A stretch of DNA of 64,000 bases. It comes from Callorhinus ursinus (lineage: Eukaryota > Chordata > Mammalia > Carnivora > Otariidae). This document shows positions 1 to 11,809 of the stretch, piece after piece. The position numbers were made by a program, and so were the translations under genes. The DNA lies in the NCBI RefSeq assembly GCF_003265705.1, contig NW_020312827.1, forward strand, positions 15,654,154 to 15,718,153, in the 5' to 3' direction. How positions within the stretch are numbered: position 1 is the first letter of the stretch; each line of letters starts with the position of its first letter. The notes below the pieces were generated by a model that saw only the letters and a program-made list of their open reading frames with translations, searched no databases and had not been told where the DNA came from.

Positions 1-37
1 TTCATTGTTTCAATGCAATCCATGTAAAATATCATAT

Positions 38-463
38 GGAATATAGAATGGAATATTATGCAGCCATCAAAAATGAAATCTTGCTATTTACAACAACGTG
101 AATGGAACTAGAGGATATTATGCTAAGTGAAAGAAGTCAATCAGAGGAAGACAAATATCATATGATCTCACTAATATGAGGATTTTGAGAAACAAGACAA
201 AGGATCATAGGGGAAGGGAGGGAAAAATTAAACAAGATGAAACCAGAGAGGGAGACAAACCATAGAGACTCTTAATCTCGGGAAACAAACTGAGGGTTGC
301 TGCAGTGGACGGGGGTGGGAGGGATGGGGTGGCTGGGTGATGGACATTGGGGAGGGTGTGTGTTATGGTGAGTGCTGTGAATTGTGTAAGACTGTTGAAT
401 CACAGACCTGTACCCCTGAAACAAATAATATATTCTATGTTAATATAAAAAATAAAAAAAAGA
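38..463 (+). mobile_element. L1 LINE 3' end, young carnivore type, 5'-truncated
   Basis: This is the last ~425 bp of a LINE-1. It opens with the ORF2/3'UTR junction text common to L1 (ATGGAATATTATGCAGCCAT) and continues through the G-rich tract at 303-360 (GGGGGTGGGAGGGATGGGG). It ends TGTACCCCTGAAAC, then an AATAAAAAAAA tail. The intact A-rich tail and G-rich tract suggest a relatively young carnivore-lineage copy. The 5' boundary is uncertain because only 37 bp precede it. The 68-codon frame at 337-543 lies mostly in this 3'UTR and is not a gene. Confidence 0.85.
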
Positions 464-679
464 ATTCTGTTGAACTCACATATTGGAAGGACCACAATAA
501 GAAACAAACATTCCAGTCATTAAAATGTTATAAAAAAAGGTAATTTTAAAATTAAAAAAAATATATCATAAGGAAATGCAAAGAACTAAAAATAGCTGAG
601 ATGTTCTAGAAGATGAAAACAATGATAAGAATGCATACAATATATATGAAGTTATTATAATTAAAATAGTATAGTATTG

Positions 680-2095
680 AAGCAAGGATAAACACATAAC
701 ACAAACATATCCCACTGACACTTAATTTGAGGGAGAGGAGGCATTTCATAAAAATGGGGAGAAAACAGTCTTGTCAGTAAACTTTTGAGAGCAGTTTGAT
801 ATCTGGAGTCAGGAAGGGGGCAATGAATATTAACCCCTACCTTATACCATACCCCAAAATATCAATTCCATATGGATTATGAATGTAATTATAAAGGAGC
901 ACAGAATATACAACATAAAAACTATGTTCAACTTTAGAATATATTACAGAAAAATCCCTTCATGCTTTGAGATAGGAAAAGATTTCATAAACAGTATACA
1001 AAATGCACAAATAGCAAAGGAAAAACATCATTGAATTTGACTATGTTTATATTTAAAACTTCTGTTCACGAAATGAGAGAGAGAGAAAGAGACCACCATT
1101 TGGGGGGGGGAGTCAAACCATAAAGTTGGATAAGATATTTACTACAAATTTAGCCAACAAAAAGCTATCTACAATATTGTTTAAAATTCTAAACTCAATA
1201 TGTAAAACAAAGGACCAAATAGAAAATAAAATGGACATTTACAACAGAAATGATATATTTGGCCAATATTTATATGGAAATGGACTCAGTATTGTTAGTA
1301 ATCAGAAAAATGCAAATTTAAACCATGATAGACCAATACTTATTCATTAGAGTAGCTAAAAATATTACTATAAGAAAACAAAAAACTTTACTATCAGTAG
1401 TGAAATTATACAGTAACAAAAACTTTTAAATACTTCTTATGGACATACACATTGGTCTATCCAGTTCAACATTTATCTATCAAACTTTAATTCATGCATC
1501 CCTTATGACAATTAATTTAAGTGCCAGGATTACTCTATAGAAAGGTGTGTGCATGCATCTAAGAAGATATTTGCAACGATTCATGGAGATGCTGTTCTTA
1601 ACAGCTCCAAACTGGAAACAACAGAAATTTCCCTAAGATAGATTAATTGTGGTATATATTCATGCAGTGGAATACTATATAGACATAAAAATGAATGAAT
1701 TATACCTATATGGCACAACATGAATGAATCTTAAAAACGTAACTTATTTCCAAGAAGCCAAACAGAATGTAATACTATATTTATCCACTAATACAATATT
1801 TAAAAGAAGTCAAAATTAAACTATATTGCTAAGATGTGCATCCATTCTTAGATGATAAAATTATAAAGCACAGCAGGTAAGCGATTATCACGAAAAGTAG
1901 TACATTGATTTCATTCAGAGAGAAGAGGAATTTGGGGGACTTCTGGAAAGAAAGCCATGTTTTTTTGTTTTTGTTTTCATTTTTAGAAAAGCATGTTCTA
2001 TTTCTTTGTATTAACATTATAATATTTTATGCAGCTGCACATTTATATTTTATGCACTTTTCTGTAAGTATATCTCACAGTAAAATAATGTTGTA
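680..2095 (+). mobile_element. Old L1M-type LINE, ORF2 C-terminus plus 3'UTR
   Basis: Degenerate L1 text runs in order. ORF2 C-terminal phrases include AGGAAAAGATTTCATAAACA and AATCAGAAAAATGCAAAT. At 1590-1720 is the 'lone copy on a grid' region (CCAAACTGGAAACAACAGAA, GTGGAATACTATATAGACAT). The 3'UTR at 1830-2095 has the pattern of old L1M elements, including ATAAAATTATAAAGCACAGC and CATGTTCTATTTCTTTGTAT. The reading frame is broken many times. A short GA/G-rich insertion sits at 1075-1112. Confidence 0.7.
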
Positions 2096-2329
2096 GAAAA
2101 TGTGTGTAGACTTGCAAATTGGGAAAAAGATCCAAGCTATTTTTGGAAAAAGCAGATTTAGGAGGGGCAGATACAAAGGCATGACGAAGTACCAGTAATT
2201 AGGACAATGTGGTGTTTGTGCAGGGAAGAAAACAGTGACCAACTGAGAAGAATAGAGAGCTCAGAAACTGACTCACATAATGAAAATTATTATATGAAAG
2301 AGATAGCATAGCAAATTACTGAGAAAGGA

Positions 2330-2955
2330 GTTGTCCAAAAAATGCAGATAAGACATTTATTATGCCTATGTTAAAAATCAGATCTCTAGCTAACACCATG
2401 CACAAAACCAAGCTCCAGACGGATTAAGCATTTAAATACCAAAAAAAGAATTTTGAAACTTCTAAAAATAACAAATGAACACTTTTCTCACCTGAGGACA
2501 TGGATTTCTTAAGCAAACACAGAAAGTCCAGAGCATAACTACAAAGACGAAAAGCTTTGACTTGAATAAAATCAGATAGTTTGGTTCATCAAAAGACACC
2601 TTAAAAAAATGTGAAAAGATAACTTAAAAGCTGGGAGAAAATATTTGCAGTACATTTAATCAACTAAGGATTCCTACCTGTCAATGAGGAAATGTCAATG
2701 GAAGTAGACTTGAGCACGTAACTAATAGCCACATGAATAAACATCAAGCTCACCAGTAACCAGAAAAATGCAAATTAAGGACATAACGAGAAACCATTCT
2801 ACAATCATTTGATTAGAAAAAGCTAAAAAGTCTGACAGTACCCACTGTCAAAGTACAGTCTTATACGTTGTTGATGAAAGTGTATGTCAGTACGGTCACT
2901 TCAGAAAACAATTTAGCATTGTCTGGTAAAGCTGAATATTCACATAACCTCACCT
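2330..2955 (+). mobile_element. Old L1M-type LINE fragment, ORF2 C-terminal portion
   Basis: This is a second old L1 piece in the same orientation. It again starts upstream in ORF2 (ACCAAGCTCCAGACGGATTA, near 2410) and runs through GTTCATCAAAAGACACCTTA and ACCAGAAAAATGCAAATTA to the end of ORF2 near 2950, with no 3'UTR. Because ORF2 restarts after a 3'UTR ending near 2095, this is either a separate insertion or a rearranged copy. It has no open frame of any length. Confidence 0.7.
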
Positions 2956-2999
2956 CACCGATCTAGAGAGGTAAGTATGATACGTGATTTTATATGTTT

Positions 3000-3205
3000 T
3001 ATTTATTTTTTTATGTGTGTGTATATGTGTGCATGCATGTGTGTATGCTAAACATATAGCTGAGTGTATACATGTATATATAAAAACATAGGATATCCAC
3101 ATATAGGTAGATATAGATATGGTATACTTGTGTTTAGGCATATATATGTGATATACATATATGTATACATGGTATATATATTATATATATGGTAAACACA
3201 AAATT
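3000..3205. repeat. Degenerate TG/TA-rich low-complexity tract
   Basis: Alternating TGTGTG, ATATAT and CATATA units form an imperfect purine-pyrimidine tract, for example TATGTGTGTGTATATGTGTG near 3015 and GGTATATATATTATATATAT near 3170. Two overlapping minus-strand frames here encode only low-complexity Tyr/Ile/His peptides, a by-product of the repeat. It abuts the 3' end of the preceding L1 fragment. Confidence 0.85.
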
Positions 3206-3544
3206 CAATAGTGTGGTAAATTCTAGGGAAGATTAGAACATCAGGGCATGCGATTGGAGTAGAGTACATTAAGCTATTAAAAATATTCTAGTTATGGGAC
3301 TAGAAGATAGTTCCATAATAATTTACAATAGCATTGAAAATAAATGGAGTGAATAAATAAATGATAAAACCCTAAAATTGCATATTTTATCTGAAGGGCT
3401 TCCTTCATTAGTTGCTACAAGGACTGGTCAACCTGTAGATTTCCATCACTAAAGTGCCTACTTAGAGACTGATTGTCAATGTGCCCTATTCTACTTCCTT
3501 TTCCATTACAAAGCTACATATAGACCCTTTACTGGCTCTGTAAA
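3206..3544. other. Unassigned AT-rich DNA
   Basis: I recognise no repeat family or reading frame here. There is a short AATAAATAAATGATAAA stretch near 3350. Confidence 0.5.
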
Positions 3545-3695
3545 TTAAGGCAGTTATTTAAGACCTAAAAGCTTACATTTCTCTTCTATATAATGGAATA
3601 AAATATATCTACCTTGCCAATTTTACAAGGTGGTGGTGGGTTCAAAGAAACAATATAGGAGAAAGCTCTACAAACACTGAAGTATTCTGTTAACC
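3545..3695 (+). mobile_element. MIR-like SINE relic (weak)
   Basis: The order is MIR-like: a GCAGTTATTTAAG segment, then TCTTCTATATAATGGAATAA (compare MIR 'catctgtaaaatgggataa'), then a TACCTTG segment and a G-rich TGGTGGTGGG segment. No tail is convincing. An alignment to MIR is needed. Confidence 0.4.
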
Positions 3696-4555
3696 TAATA
3701 TTTCTATTAGAACGATATTCATGAAGCATCTTAATGCAAGCATCATTAGAAGTTACACTCCAATTTGAATGCAATATATTGCCTACTGATAAATTTAAAG
3801 CTAAGTCCATCACAATAAATACACACTAGTAAACATCTTCTGGATACAGAAGACCACATGGAGGTTTGGGGGGTAGGGACATCTCAGTAATATGTGAGAA
3901 GCTCTGCTCAGTAAAGGTAACTAGCCAGTTAGGCAACTGATCCAGAAAGATGCATGCCAGTCCTAATCTCCAGTGACTAACCAATAAGTCATCCCCAACA
4001 CTACTACTGCTTCCAAAAGTTATTCTCCCCTTCATCTCCCTCTTCACTCTAAATCCTATCTTATCAGCTCTCATCCCAAGATCTCTCCCTTTCTCATTCA
4101 GAGGGTTTGGAGTGGAGTATTTACTATTTCTTTTTGTTTCAACTGACTAAAGTCTTAATTTCAAGGTTGCATTCTCTTATGTGGATCTATTACTTTATGT
4201 GAGCGGTGTTTGCTTGAACATTCAACTCAGATGCAATTTGATAAACTGAGGTTAGATCATTATGGATTCTTTTCTAATTTAGTGAGAATAAGCTGATTTC
4301 TCTCAATCTCTTTTCCATAGTAAGGCTTTATAGTCTATTGTGGTTGAAGTAGGCTAAACTTCTCCTGAAGTCTGGGGACTGGGCCTGGGAGTGTCTCTAG
4401 GCAAGATTTTAGTAGGAGGCTTTATATTGCTAACAAAACCTCAGATAATTTCCACTGCATTTCCCTGTTACCTTCCTATTTCAGTATCTGTATCATTTTT
4501 CAGAAAAAGAGAGTCAGTGATTTTCCAAACTGGCAGTGGGACCTGGAGCAAACTT
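3696..4555. other. Unassigned DNA
   Basis: No repeat family is recognised. The 75- and 82-codon minus-strand frames around 3586-4074 and the 65-codon plus frame at 4391-4588 show no domain, have no splice context I can defend, and look like chance frames. Confidence 0.5.
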
Positions 4556-4645
4556 AGATATATATATATAGAAGATGACAATAGATAGATGATAGATAGA
4601 TGATAATAGATGAAAGAGAGAGAGAGAGACAAAGAGAGAGAGAAG
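4556..4645. repeat. Compound TA / GATA / GA microsatellite
   Basis: A short TATATATATA run (4559-4570) passes into imperfect GATA/ATGATAGATAG units (4583-4612) and then a GAGAGAGAGAGAGACA run (4615-4643). Each component is only a few units long. Confidence 0.85.
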
Positions 4646-5809
4646 CATCAATATCATTCTAGGTTTTTTTTAGATTGTTTGAAAGTTAATTCAGCAAATA
4701 ATCACACAAATATTCAAATTTTCCTGAGTACCATCATCAATTTTTTTTTCTCAACTGAGGGCCAACTTATACTCTACTTGGTTTAATATTTTAATCATAC
4801 TTCAATCTAGCTGACTTGAAAACAAAATGGGGAATAATAAAATGAAAAGATGCAATTAAAAATAACAAGAAAAATAAGAATAAACTATTTTGCAAGTAGA
4901 TTTTTATGCTCTCTAAGTCATATTCTAAATTGGTTCCAAGAAGAAAGTGATGTTGACCTCTTAAGCAAACACTGTGACTTTATTTTTTTATGTGCCATTA
5001 GATTTGGAGATTTAATGTATCTGTTGGCATAAAGTTACTGTGTGTTAATACCTTTTTGAGTAGGCCATTGTGCTTGTCAAAATCAACAATTTATTTGAGT
5101 GTAAGGGATCTTTCAAGGATGAATAGCAAGAGGTCTTACTAAGATTTTGGTGAGAACAGGAGCTGAGAACGCTAATACTCATCTAATCCTTGTGTAATCC
5201 TCATATAGGCAATTTCATCTTTTTTTACATAGTATCCTTAATACTGAGATTAACTACGAAAGGAAAAAGTAAAAGATGACATTGCTTTATAATTAATACT
5301 TGGTATCTAGGGACTAGTAAGAAGGATTTCTCAGCATCTTCATTACTAGCTCATAGTCCTTGGTCTAATATGAGTAAGTATCAGCAGGTACCAACTGCAA
5401 CATTTTAAGGGTCCATAACCCTCAGAAGTGATGGAAACCAAATCCAGCATTGGACAATGAAATGCTCAGTCATTTAATGGTATAATTAAAACTTCGTCTT
5501 CTATTTGGGTGTCACCACCTACCACACCAATCTACACTGAGACCTATAAATACCCACCCTATTCTGAGATCTCCTTCTAGAATCTCCATACTCTGAGTTT
5601 CTCTGGAAAATAATACTTTTGCAAAAGTAAGATGTTGTGGTGCTTCTAAATATCTAAGATTAAAATTTCAGGACTTTAGGAATGCCCTTGGGGATTTCAG
5701 GTCTAGATGCACAGTTAAGAATGTGGCTATTCACCCTTCCAAAGCTGTAGTTGGCATAGGATGCATGAATGGCCTCCCCAGCAGTTGGGTAATCACTTAT
5801 ACCTTTCAC
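4646..5809. other. Unassigned DNA
   Basis: Unique-looking AT-rich sequence, with a T9 run near 4741 and no family recognised. The 60-codon frame at 4850-5032 has no features. Confidence 0.5.
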
Positions 5810-5892
5810 AAATGGTTTGAAGATCTCCTAAAATACTGCTTAGTTTTCAGTGAGTGTTTAATAAATGTTGATTGGGTTGAATTGACTAAATG
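5810..5892 (+). mobile_element. L2/MIR-type 3' tail (weak)
   Basis: GTGTTTAATAAATGTTGATTGGGTTGAATTGA resembles the conserved L2/MIR terminus 'caataaatatttgttgaatgaa' in the plus direction. Only about 80 bp supports it. Confidence 0.4.
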
Positions 5893-6975
5893 TTCTGAGT
5901 AAAAATGACTTTAGAAGTCAGGGACGTAATCTGTTGCCTACAGCCCTGGTACAACCTCACACTGGTATTTTGTACTTACTACACTGCTGATTTTGTTTAT
6001 GTCAACTTACATATAAGCTTGGAAAGTGATATTGAAATGAGGCTAATATATGTCCTACAATATCTTGCACTAATAATTACATCCAGCTTTTGCATATCAG
6101 CCAAAGAGGTCCAGTATTAGAGTCCAAAGGAGAATTTTTTAAAGATAACAGAACAAAAACACTTAAAAGGAGGTCATTTTAAAGCAGAGCAAAGACATTA
6201 GGAGATTTAGAACTAACCAGTAATAGTGCTGTCTTCCCTGTGGACAAGTAAGCTTTAAGGGAGACACCACCTGATCTAGCTCTGGGCCAAACAGCCTGGG
6301 GCCGTGAAAATGGAGTCTTCCAAAGGGACAGAACCTTGTCCCTTTTATTCTCTGCTTTTCTAAGATAAATAATTGGAGAACTACTCATAGCCAGGGGGCT
6401 CATTCCTTTACAATCACTATTTCCACTTGAGATAGTTCCATATTTTGTTGCAAATCTGTATCAGAGTGAAGTCTTTATCCCAGTCTTGGTCCAAGAGGGG
6501 TAGAAAAGAAAAGAAGAGCCTGTACTATATTTCTTATTTTAATCTCTTTCTTCCTATAAATGAGCTTTTTTTTTTTTAATAGCTTGCATGCCAGTATGCC
6601 TAATTTAATCAGCCTCAATCAGGTTGGGAAGGAAAGAGGAATCAGAATGCTGAGCAGCATAAACATCCCCACCGTGATAATAAAGTAGCAAGGAGGTTTT
6701 CATTACAGTCTGTGAAGCTCTAAGCAGAGTCAGATTCCATTTCTTTACAGATAAGTCTGGCTATGCAGAAAGTTCTGGAAACCCTAGGTCAAATTGAAAG
6801 GGAATGGAGGATTTTCTCAATTTCTAGGTACCCAATATGGTCTATTGAATCTTCATAGCTTTGGCAGAGAGGAAGAACATTTTTTTTCATCTTTGATAGG
6901 TAAGTAACATCAGTCATTCCTAGAGCCATAGCATTATGGTTTAGAGCATGAGCATGTGTTGAAGATAACACTCAT
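5893..6975. other. Unassigned DNA
   Basis: No family is recognised. A T12 run lies near 6568. Frames at 5905-6120 (+) and 6179-6403 (-) have no recognisable domain. Confidence 0.5.
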
Positions 6976-7090
6976 TGTGTTATAATAGACTTAAGATCTC
7001 TGAACTTCAATTTTTCTAAAATAATAATAATGCTATCTTTCAGAGGTTTATAAAGACTAAATAAGATATTATATATGGTGTACACAAAAA
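6976..7090 (+). mobile_element. MIR-like SINE relic (weak)
   Basis: CTTAAGATCTCTGAACTTCA, then TTTTTCTAAAATAATAATAA, then AGAGGTTTATAAAGACTAAA follow MIR core order: 'cctctgagcctcagtttcctcatctgtaaaat...gaggattaaat'. The head and tail are missing. Confidence 0.5.
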
Positions 7091-7199
7091 CAGCAGCCTC
7101 TATACTGAATATATGTCTTCTTTGTCTTCCCAGTATGCCTTCCTCACGATTAGAATAGGGCAAGTTATTTATGGGCCTGCACCTTCCCAGACACCACAT

Positions 7200-7610
7200 C
7201 TTGGTGGCATTGACTGGTCTGTAATTTGAGCATGTGATCCAGGCAAATGATCATACTCCTTACCTGAAACTGATCCACAGCTGCTAGAAAGAAAAATAAA
7301 CTTCATTCTGCTCACTTGTTACGCTGAGTCTGTGGTCCTGAAGCTGTTGGTAGTTATTGCCCTACCAAAAGGATGAGACCTATACTGGGAAGCCAAACTG
7401 AGGGATGGGTGGGCGTGGCTGGGAAGGAAGTGGAAGATTCTGTGATTTTTTTTTAGTTCTTGGTTCCAGCTATGCCTGAAGCTACATCTGCCCTTGGAAT
7501 AACCAGTTATATCATTCAATAAATCTGCTCAACATTTTTATTGCTTAAGCTAATTACACTGGGGTTCTGTCACTGATAGTTTGAAGTACCCACTGAACAT
7601 TTTTGTGTTT
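7200..7610 (+). mobile_element. LTR-like block, family not assigned
   Basis: The right half has the layout of a mammalian LTR end. It reads GGTTCCAGCTATGCCTGAAG, then an AATAAA-containing segment (CATTCAATAAATCTGCTCAA), then a TTGCTTAAGC segment and a GGGGTTCTGTCAC segment. Similar text ends several old LTRs, but I cannot name this one. No internal proviral sequence adjoins it. Confidence 0.35.
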
Positions 7611-7734
7611 CCTCGGAACTGTATTGTAATCTTCAACCACATTTTGGTATAATTAGAAGGATTTGTGAAAAAAATCTTCTCTGATTGTCATTTGTCTCTA
7701 TCACAGTTGAGACTGGTCAGTGAGATGACAAAAA

Positions 7735-7900
7735 AGAAAGAGGGGGGAGGGAGAGAAAGAAGGAAGGAAGGAAGGAAGGAAGGAAGGAAGGAAGGAAGGA
7801 AGGGAGGGAGGGAGAGAGGGAGGGAGGGAGGAAGGGAGGGAAGGAGGGAGGGAGGGAGGAAGGAAGGAAGGAAGGAAGGGAGGGAGGGAGGGAGGGAGGA
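7735..7900 (+). repeat. (GGAA)n / (GGGA)n microsatellite
   Basis: About 165 bp of pure purine on the plus strand: GGAA units at 7758-7800, interspersed GGGA/GAGG units to 7858, GGAA again at 7859-7878, then GGGA to 7898. The long frames on both strands (Glu/Gly/Arg/Lys on +, Ser/Pro/Leu/Phe on -) are translations of the repeat and not genes. Confidence 0.97.
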
Positions 7901-8077
7901 TGGGAGAAGAGAAACATACCCATGTTATTGATGCACTGCATAAAACTTAAGTGGATAGCAGTTTATTCTCTCCTCTGATATTTTAAATATCTTAGAGGAA
8001 CCGATGATTAGAAGGAAAGGTGTGAAGACTAGTCTTTGAAAGGAAGGATCCGTTTGAAAGGATTTGTGTTCTTGTTT

Positions 8078-8141
8078 AGAGAGGAAGAGAAAAGGAGAGA
8101 GAGAAAAAAAGAAAGAAAGAGAGAAAGAAAAAAAGAAAGGG
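8078..8141 (+). repeat. (GAAA)n / GA-rich purine tract
   Basis: An imperfect run of AGAGAGAAAAAAAGAAAGAAAG-type units, all purine for about 60 bp. It lies about 180 bp from the end of the GGAA tract. Confidence 0.85.
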
Positions 8142-8334
8142 GAAATTTAGTTTATGAACTGCTTTAAAAATAGAATTGTAGCTCGTGTTGCTTAAGTGTA
8201 AGCAAAATTAATATTTTTAGGTGCACATGACCTAATACATGGGGTATATGGTCCTTCTTGCTGTAAATTATAGTTTCTGGCAACTAATCAAGCTTTGTGT
8301 GAATACCTCTTTGTCATTAACTAATTTATAATTC

Positions 8335-8500
8335 TGGTAAAGCTAGTTAATCTCTTGAAATTTCAGTTTCTTTTTCTGTAAAAAGAGGGATTTAATAATA
8401 CACAACTTCTGAAGTTGTTATATGAAATAATTTGGAAAATATTTGTATGTAGCTTAGCTAGTTTCTTATGCAGACAGTACCCTCAATAAATGCCAACTGT
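8335..8500 (+). mobile_element. MIR SINE
   Basis: The MIR core and tail are readable in order: TTAATCTCTTGAAATTTCAG, then TTTCTTTTTCTGTAAAAAGA, GAAGTTGTTATATGAAATAA, and the terminus ACCCTCAATAAATGCCA. The tRNA-derived head is missing. It belongs to the ancient pan-mammalian layer. Confidence 0.75.
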
Positions 8501-11364
8501 TACCATTGTTTTTTCAAAAGCTATGGACTTATTCTGGCTTTAGCAACCCTTTCTTTGTTTGTTGTCATTGTTGTTTGTTTTGCTTTGTTTTGTTTTAAAC
8601 AAGGAATTACTTCCCTGCTTTGGGGAATAGACCTGTGTTTATGTATACAAATTGCCAAAAACCACCTTCTGACTCCTTCCATTTGGTGTCTTCTTAACTA
8701 GATATTCCATCTCCTCTCTAGCTTGTCTATTGCTTTTAAGCTAGGTTTACTTGATCAAATGCTTCTAACTTAATGCGGGTTTAAAAATGAAACTCAAGCC
8801 AGCTGTACTGATTTGGAGTCTATGAAGCATAATTATTTTTAGGAGACTCTGTAGAGGTTAACATCATTATTTTGATTATGAATCACATACAGAACACTTT
8901 ATTTTTGCAAAGAGCTTTGGCATCATTTCATAATTTAAAGTCAAAAGTGACTCAGTGGGGGATGTGTCACCCATTACAGATGGGAAAGAAAAGCCAAAGG
9001 GAGTTAGTTAAACAATTGCAGAACAGTTCATCATTAACCAAAGTATTTGGGCATGGATTTCCTAAAGACTGTGTTCATGCAAGACTGACTCAACCAAGGA
9101 AGTGAAAATTCATACGATTGTATATCGTTAGTTTGGCTGTCTCTCTTTTTTACCCTTACATAAACATTTTAGGAAGGGATTTAATTATCAGAAACGATCC
9201 ATTTTCCTGATGGTACAATAGTAACTTACTCGATAACAGTTCATAGATATAAGAAATTAAAGAAACTAGGTCACATTGATTTAAATAATAATATTTCAAA
9301 TTATTTAAACTTTTTTCATTTCAATGTAATGAATGCTCTTCAACCATTAGTCAACCATCGCTACCCTGAATTCACTTTGGAACTGTAGCTTTCTCTATTC
9401 ACTCCTTATCTGTCTATTACTACTGTCAATTGACCATAGTAAGATCAGTCCTATATAATAAATTGTGAAATCTCAGATTATTATCTTGTTTTATGATGCC
9501 CTATTGGCTTAAGTCATACTTTCAGAAGAGAAAGGGTCTCATAAAATTTAAAGGCTGAATTTTTTTGAAGACCTATCAGTGGTTGCACATATGCAAATTT
9601 GAGGTGAATGAGAAAAATCTCCAAATAGATTAAGTATCTATGGACTATATATATATATACATATTCTATATCTCACACAAGAAAAGCTTTCTCAGAGAAT
9701 GAGAATTAGTTATTTCCAATTAATGTAGCCTGAGCAAAGGTATACATTTTATTCATGAAATTGTGTCACCTGATTTAAAGTCAGATGAGAGATCATAATT
9801 TTCCTCAGAGATATTTACTTCACTATTTGCAGACAAGAGAAAACCAAATCCAAACTGTATTATGCATAAAGAGTAATAGTCTTAAAAAAAATTAGGTGTA
9901 GGCTTCAGAATAAGTTTGATCCAGGAGTCCAAATGATATCATTATGTTTTGGCTTCTCTCCATTTCTTTTTTCTCTTTTCATGTGGTGGCTCTAGAAGAT
10001 TCAGGCTCAAATGTTCTTCGTTCAAGTCCATAGAGAGAGAGAGAGAGATTCTACTACTTCAATCATTTAAACATAAAACCTTAGTCCTCATTTTTGTTTT
10101 CTTTGTTGATTTTCGGACTGAATTGAATCACATGGTCATCCCTGACCTTGGCAAATGGAATGGCATATTGGCTTTGACTTGAATCACATGTATCCAATGG
10201 AGCTGGGGATGAGTTGGTCCTGTGAAACCAAAGACCATATAGAAAGAAAGAAGGTAAGAGTTGTCCAAAGGACATTCAACTAATACTGGGCCATAGAAAA
10301 AAACAGATGCCTATTCAAATGAGTAACAAGACAACTATTCCTATTAACATTCATGACTTTGCCTACTTTATATAACAGTTTATAAAGAAATTATGCAATT
10401 ATGATTCTGTTTTGTTTACTGCCTTATTTATGTCAATATACTGAATTCCAGAAAAAAAAAAATCTGAGACTGAAACATAGATCTTTCCTTGAGTAAAATT
10501 TCTATTTAAACTTCCATTTACTTCTCAGAGAAAATGGCTCCAACTAATTTTTCCTGGAACACACAGCCCGTAAAATATTTCAAATGAAAGAATCTATTCC
10601 AGAAGACAGTGGATTCCACAATCTAATTGACTCCCTAAATGTTTTATTTGTTCTTTGGATTTTTACTGTCACTATAATGCTTCTCAGGATTATACATTAT
10701 ACAATGTCTGAGAGACCATATCTAACCCACCAAAACTTAATTCAAGGCAACCAAATTAAATCATCCCAGTGATTCAGTAATTTCCCAAGAAGACCTTCAG
10801 ACCCCAAATTAAAAAGTCAACTTCAGAGCTTAATTGTTTTTACAGATTTTTTTCTTCATTGATTTTAATTAAGGGTCCCTTGTCTTGTGAGCTTAGAAGA
10901 CTTTCATTATCTATTGAAATAACTTTATTTGAAGCCTGGTGGGCCAACAAGTCACACAAACCTAATAGTTTTGCAGGAGCAAGTTACTCTGAAATATTGG
11001 GAAACAAGACTCCACCTTCCCCTGTCAGCGACAGTTTAAAGTGCATATTGATTGCTATTAAATGTGTGTTGAGGACAGAAGAGAAAGTGGCAATTCTAGG
11101 GACTATGGAATAGAAGAAGAGCCTAGAACTGTGGGCACAACCTTGGGAAGAAAATTAGCTTCAGGCAGCTGACCTTAAGTCTCTCTGTAAGAACTCTTAA
11201 TTCTGCAAATGAGACAATTCATTTTCCATTGGCTGACGGAGGACCTACAACCTTTACAATTATCCTTCCTGACTGTAACAGAATCAGTCAGTCTAGATCA
11301 TCTTCTTCTTTCAGGGGCCGACACAAGCTAAGGATACATGCAATACAATCTTCTGTTTAAAAGT
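8501..11364. other. Mostly unassigned DNA
   Basis: I see no gene. Small features are a T-rich stretch near 8575, possible MIR-like minus text at 8955-9025 (CCATTACAGATGGGAAAGAA, weak), (TA)n near 9645-9660, a short (GA)n at 10032-10048 and an A10 run near 10452. Frames of 60-84 codons (for example 9949-10182 and 10859-11113) show no family features. Confidence 0.5.
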
Positions 11365-11365
11365 G

Positions 11366-11565
11366 AAGGATTTGTAGTTAGACTAGAATTCACATCCCTG
11401 GTCTGCCACTCACTAGCAGGTAGCTTTGGGTAATTCTGTGTCATCTCCAAATACCGAGGTTCACATCTGTGGAATGGGAAAAACAATATTACCTACTTTA
11501 AATTTTTTGAGGATTGAATGTGTGGAGGCAGTGCTTAAAGATGTGTAAACATTATTGTGTGAGAT
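11366..11565 (+). mobile_element. MIR SINE
   Basis: Nearly full-length order: a head-proximal segment (TTAGACTAGAATTCACATCC), the core GGTCTGCCACTCACTAGCAG, a TCACATCTGTGGAATGGGAA segment, and TTTTTTGAGGATTGAATGTG. This is among the clearest MIRs in the window. Confidence 0.85.
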
Positions 11566-11809
11566 GTGTAATAATATAATTTTGTACAAAATAAAAGGGA
11601 GAAGGTGACTACTTCTATTTGCCTAGTGAGCAATCAGGAAAGCAGGGCCGAGACTAGGGTGAGGGAAACAGGCCTTCTTCTAGAGCACACGGTTTAAAAG
11701 GGGATTAAAAAAAACTCAGTAACTGAGATAAATAATGTTTCAATGTAATTTTTTTTAAAAACCCTCAAAATTAATACAAAAACCCGTGATGAATAAAATA
11801 TAAAAAGAA

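Noticed and set aside
4556..4645. Regulatory GATA-factor cluster
   Set aside because: The GATA words arise from a decaying microsatellite, with no surrounding conserved context visible.
7735..7900. CRISPR-like repeat regularity
   Set aside because: The units are 4 bp with no spacers, so it is a simple microsatellite in a mammalian genome.
7665..7941. 88- and 74-codon frames on opposite strands
   Set aside because: Both are translations of the GGAA/GGGA microsatellite, composed almost entirely of Gly/Arg/Glu/Lys or Ser/Pro/Leu/Phe.
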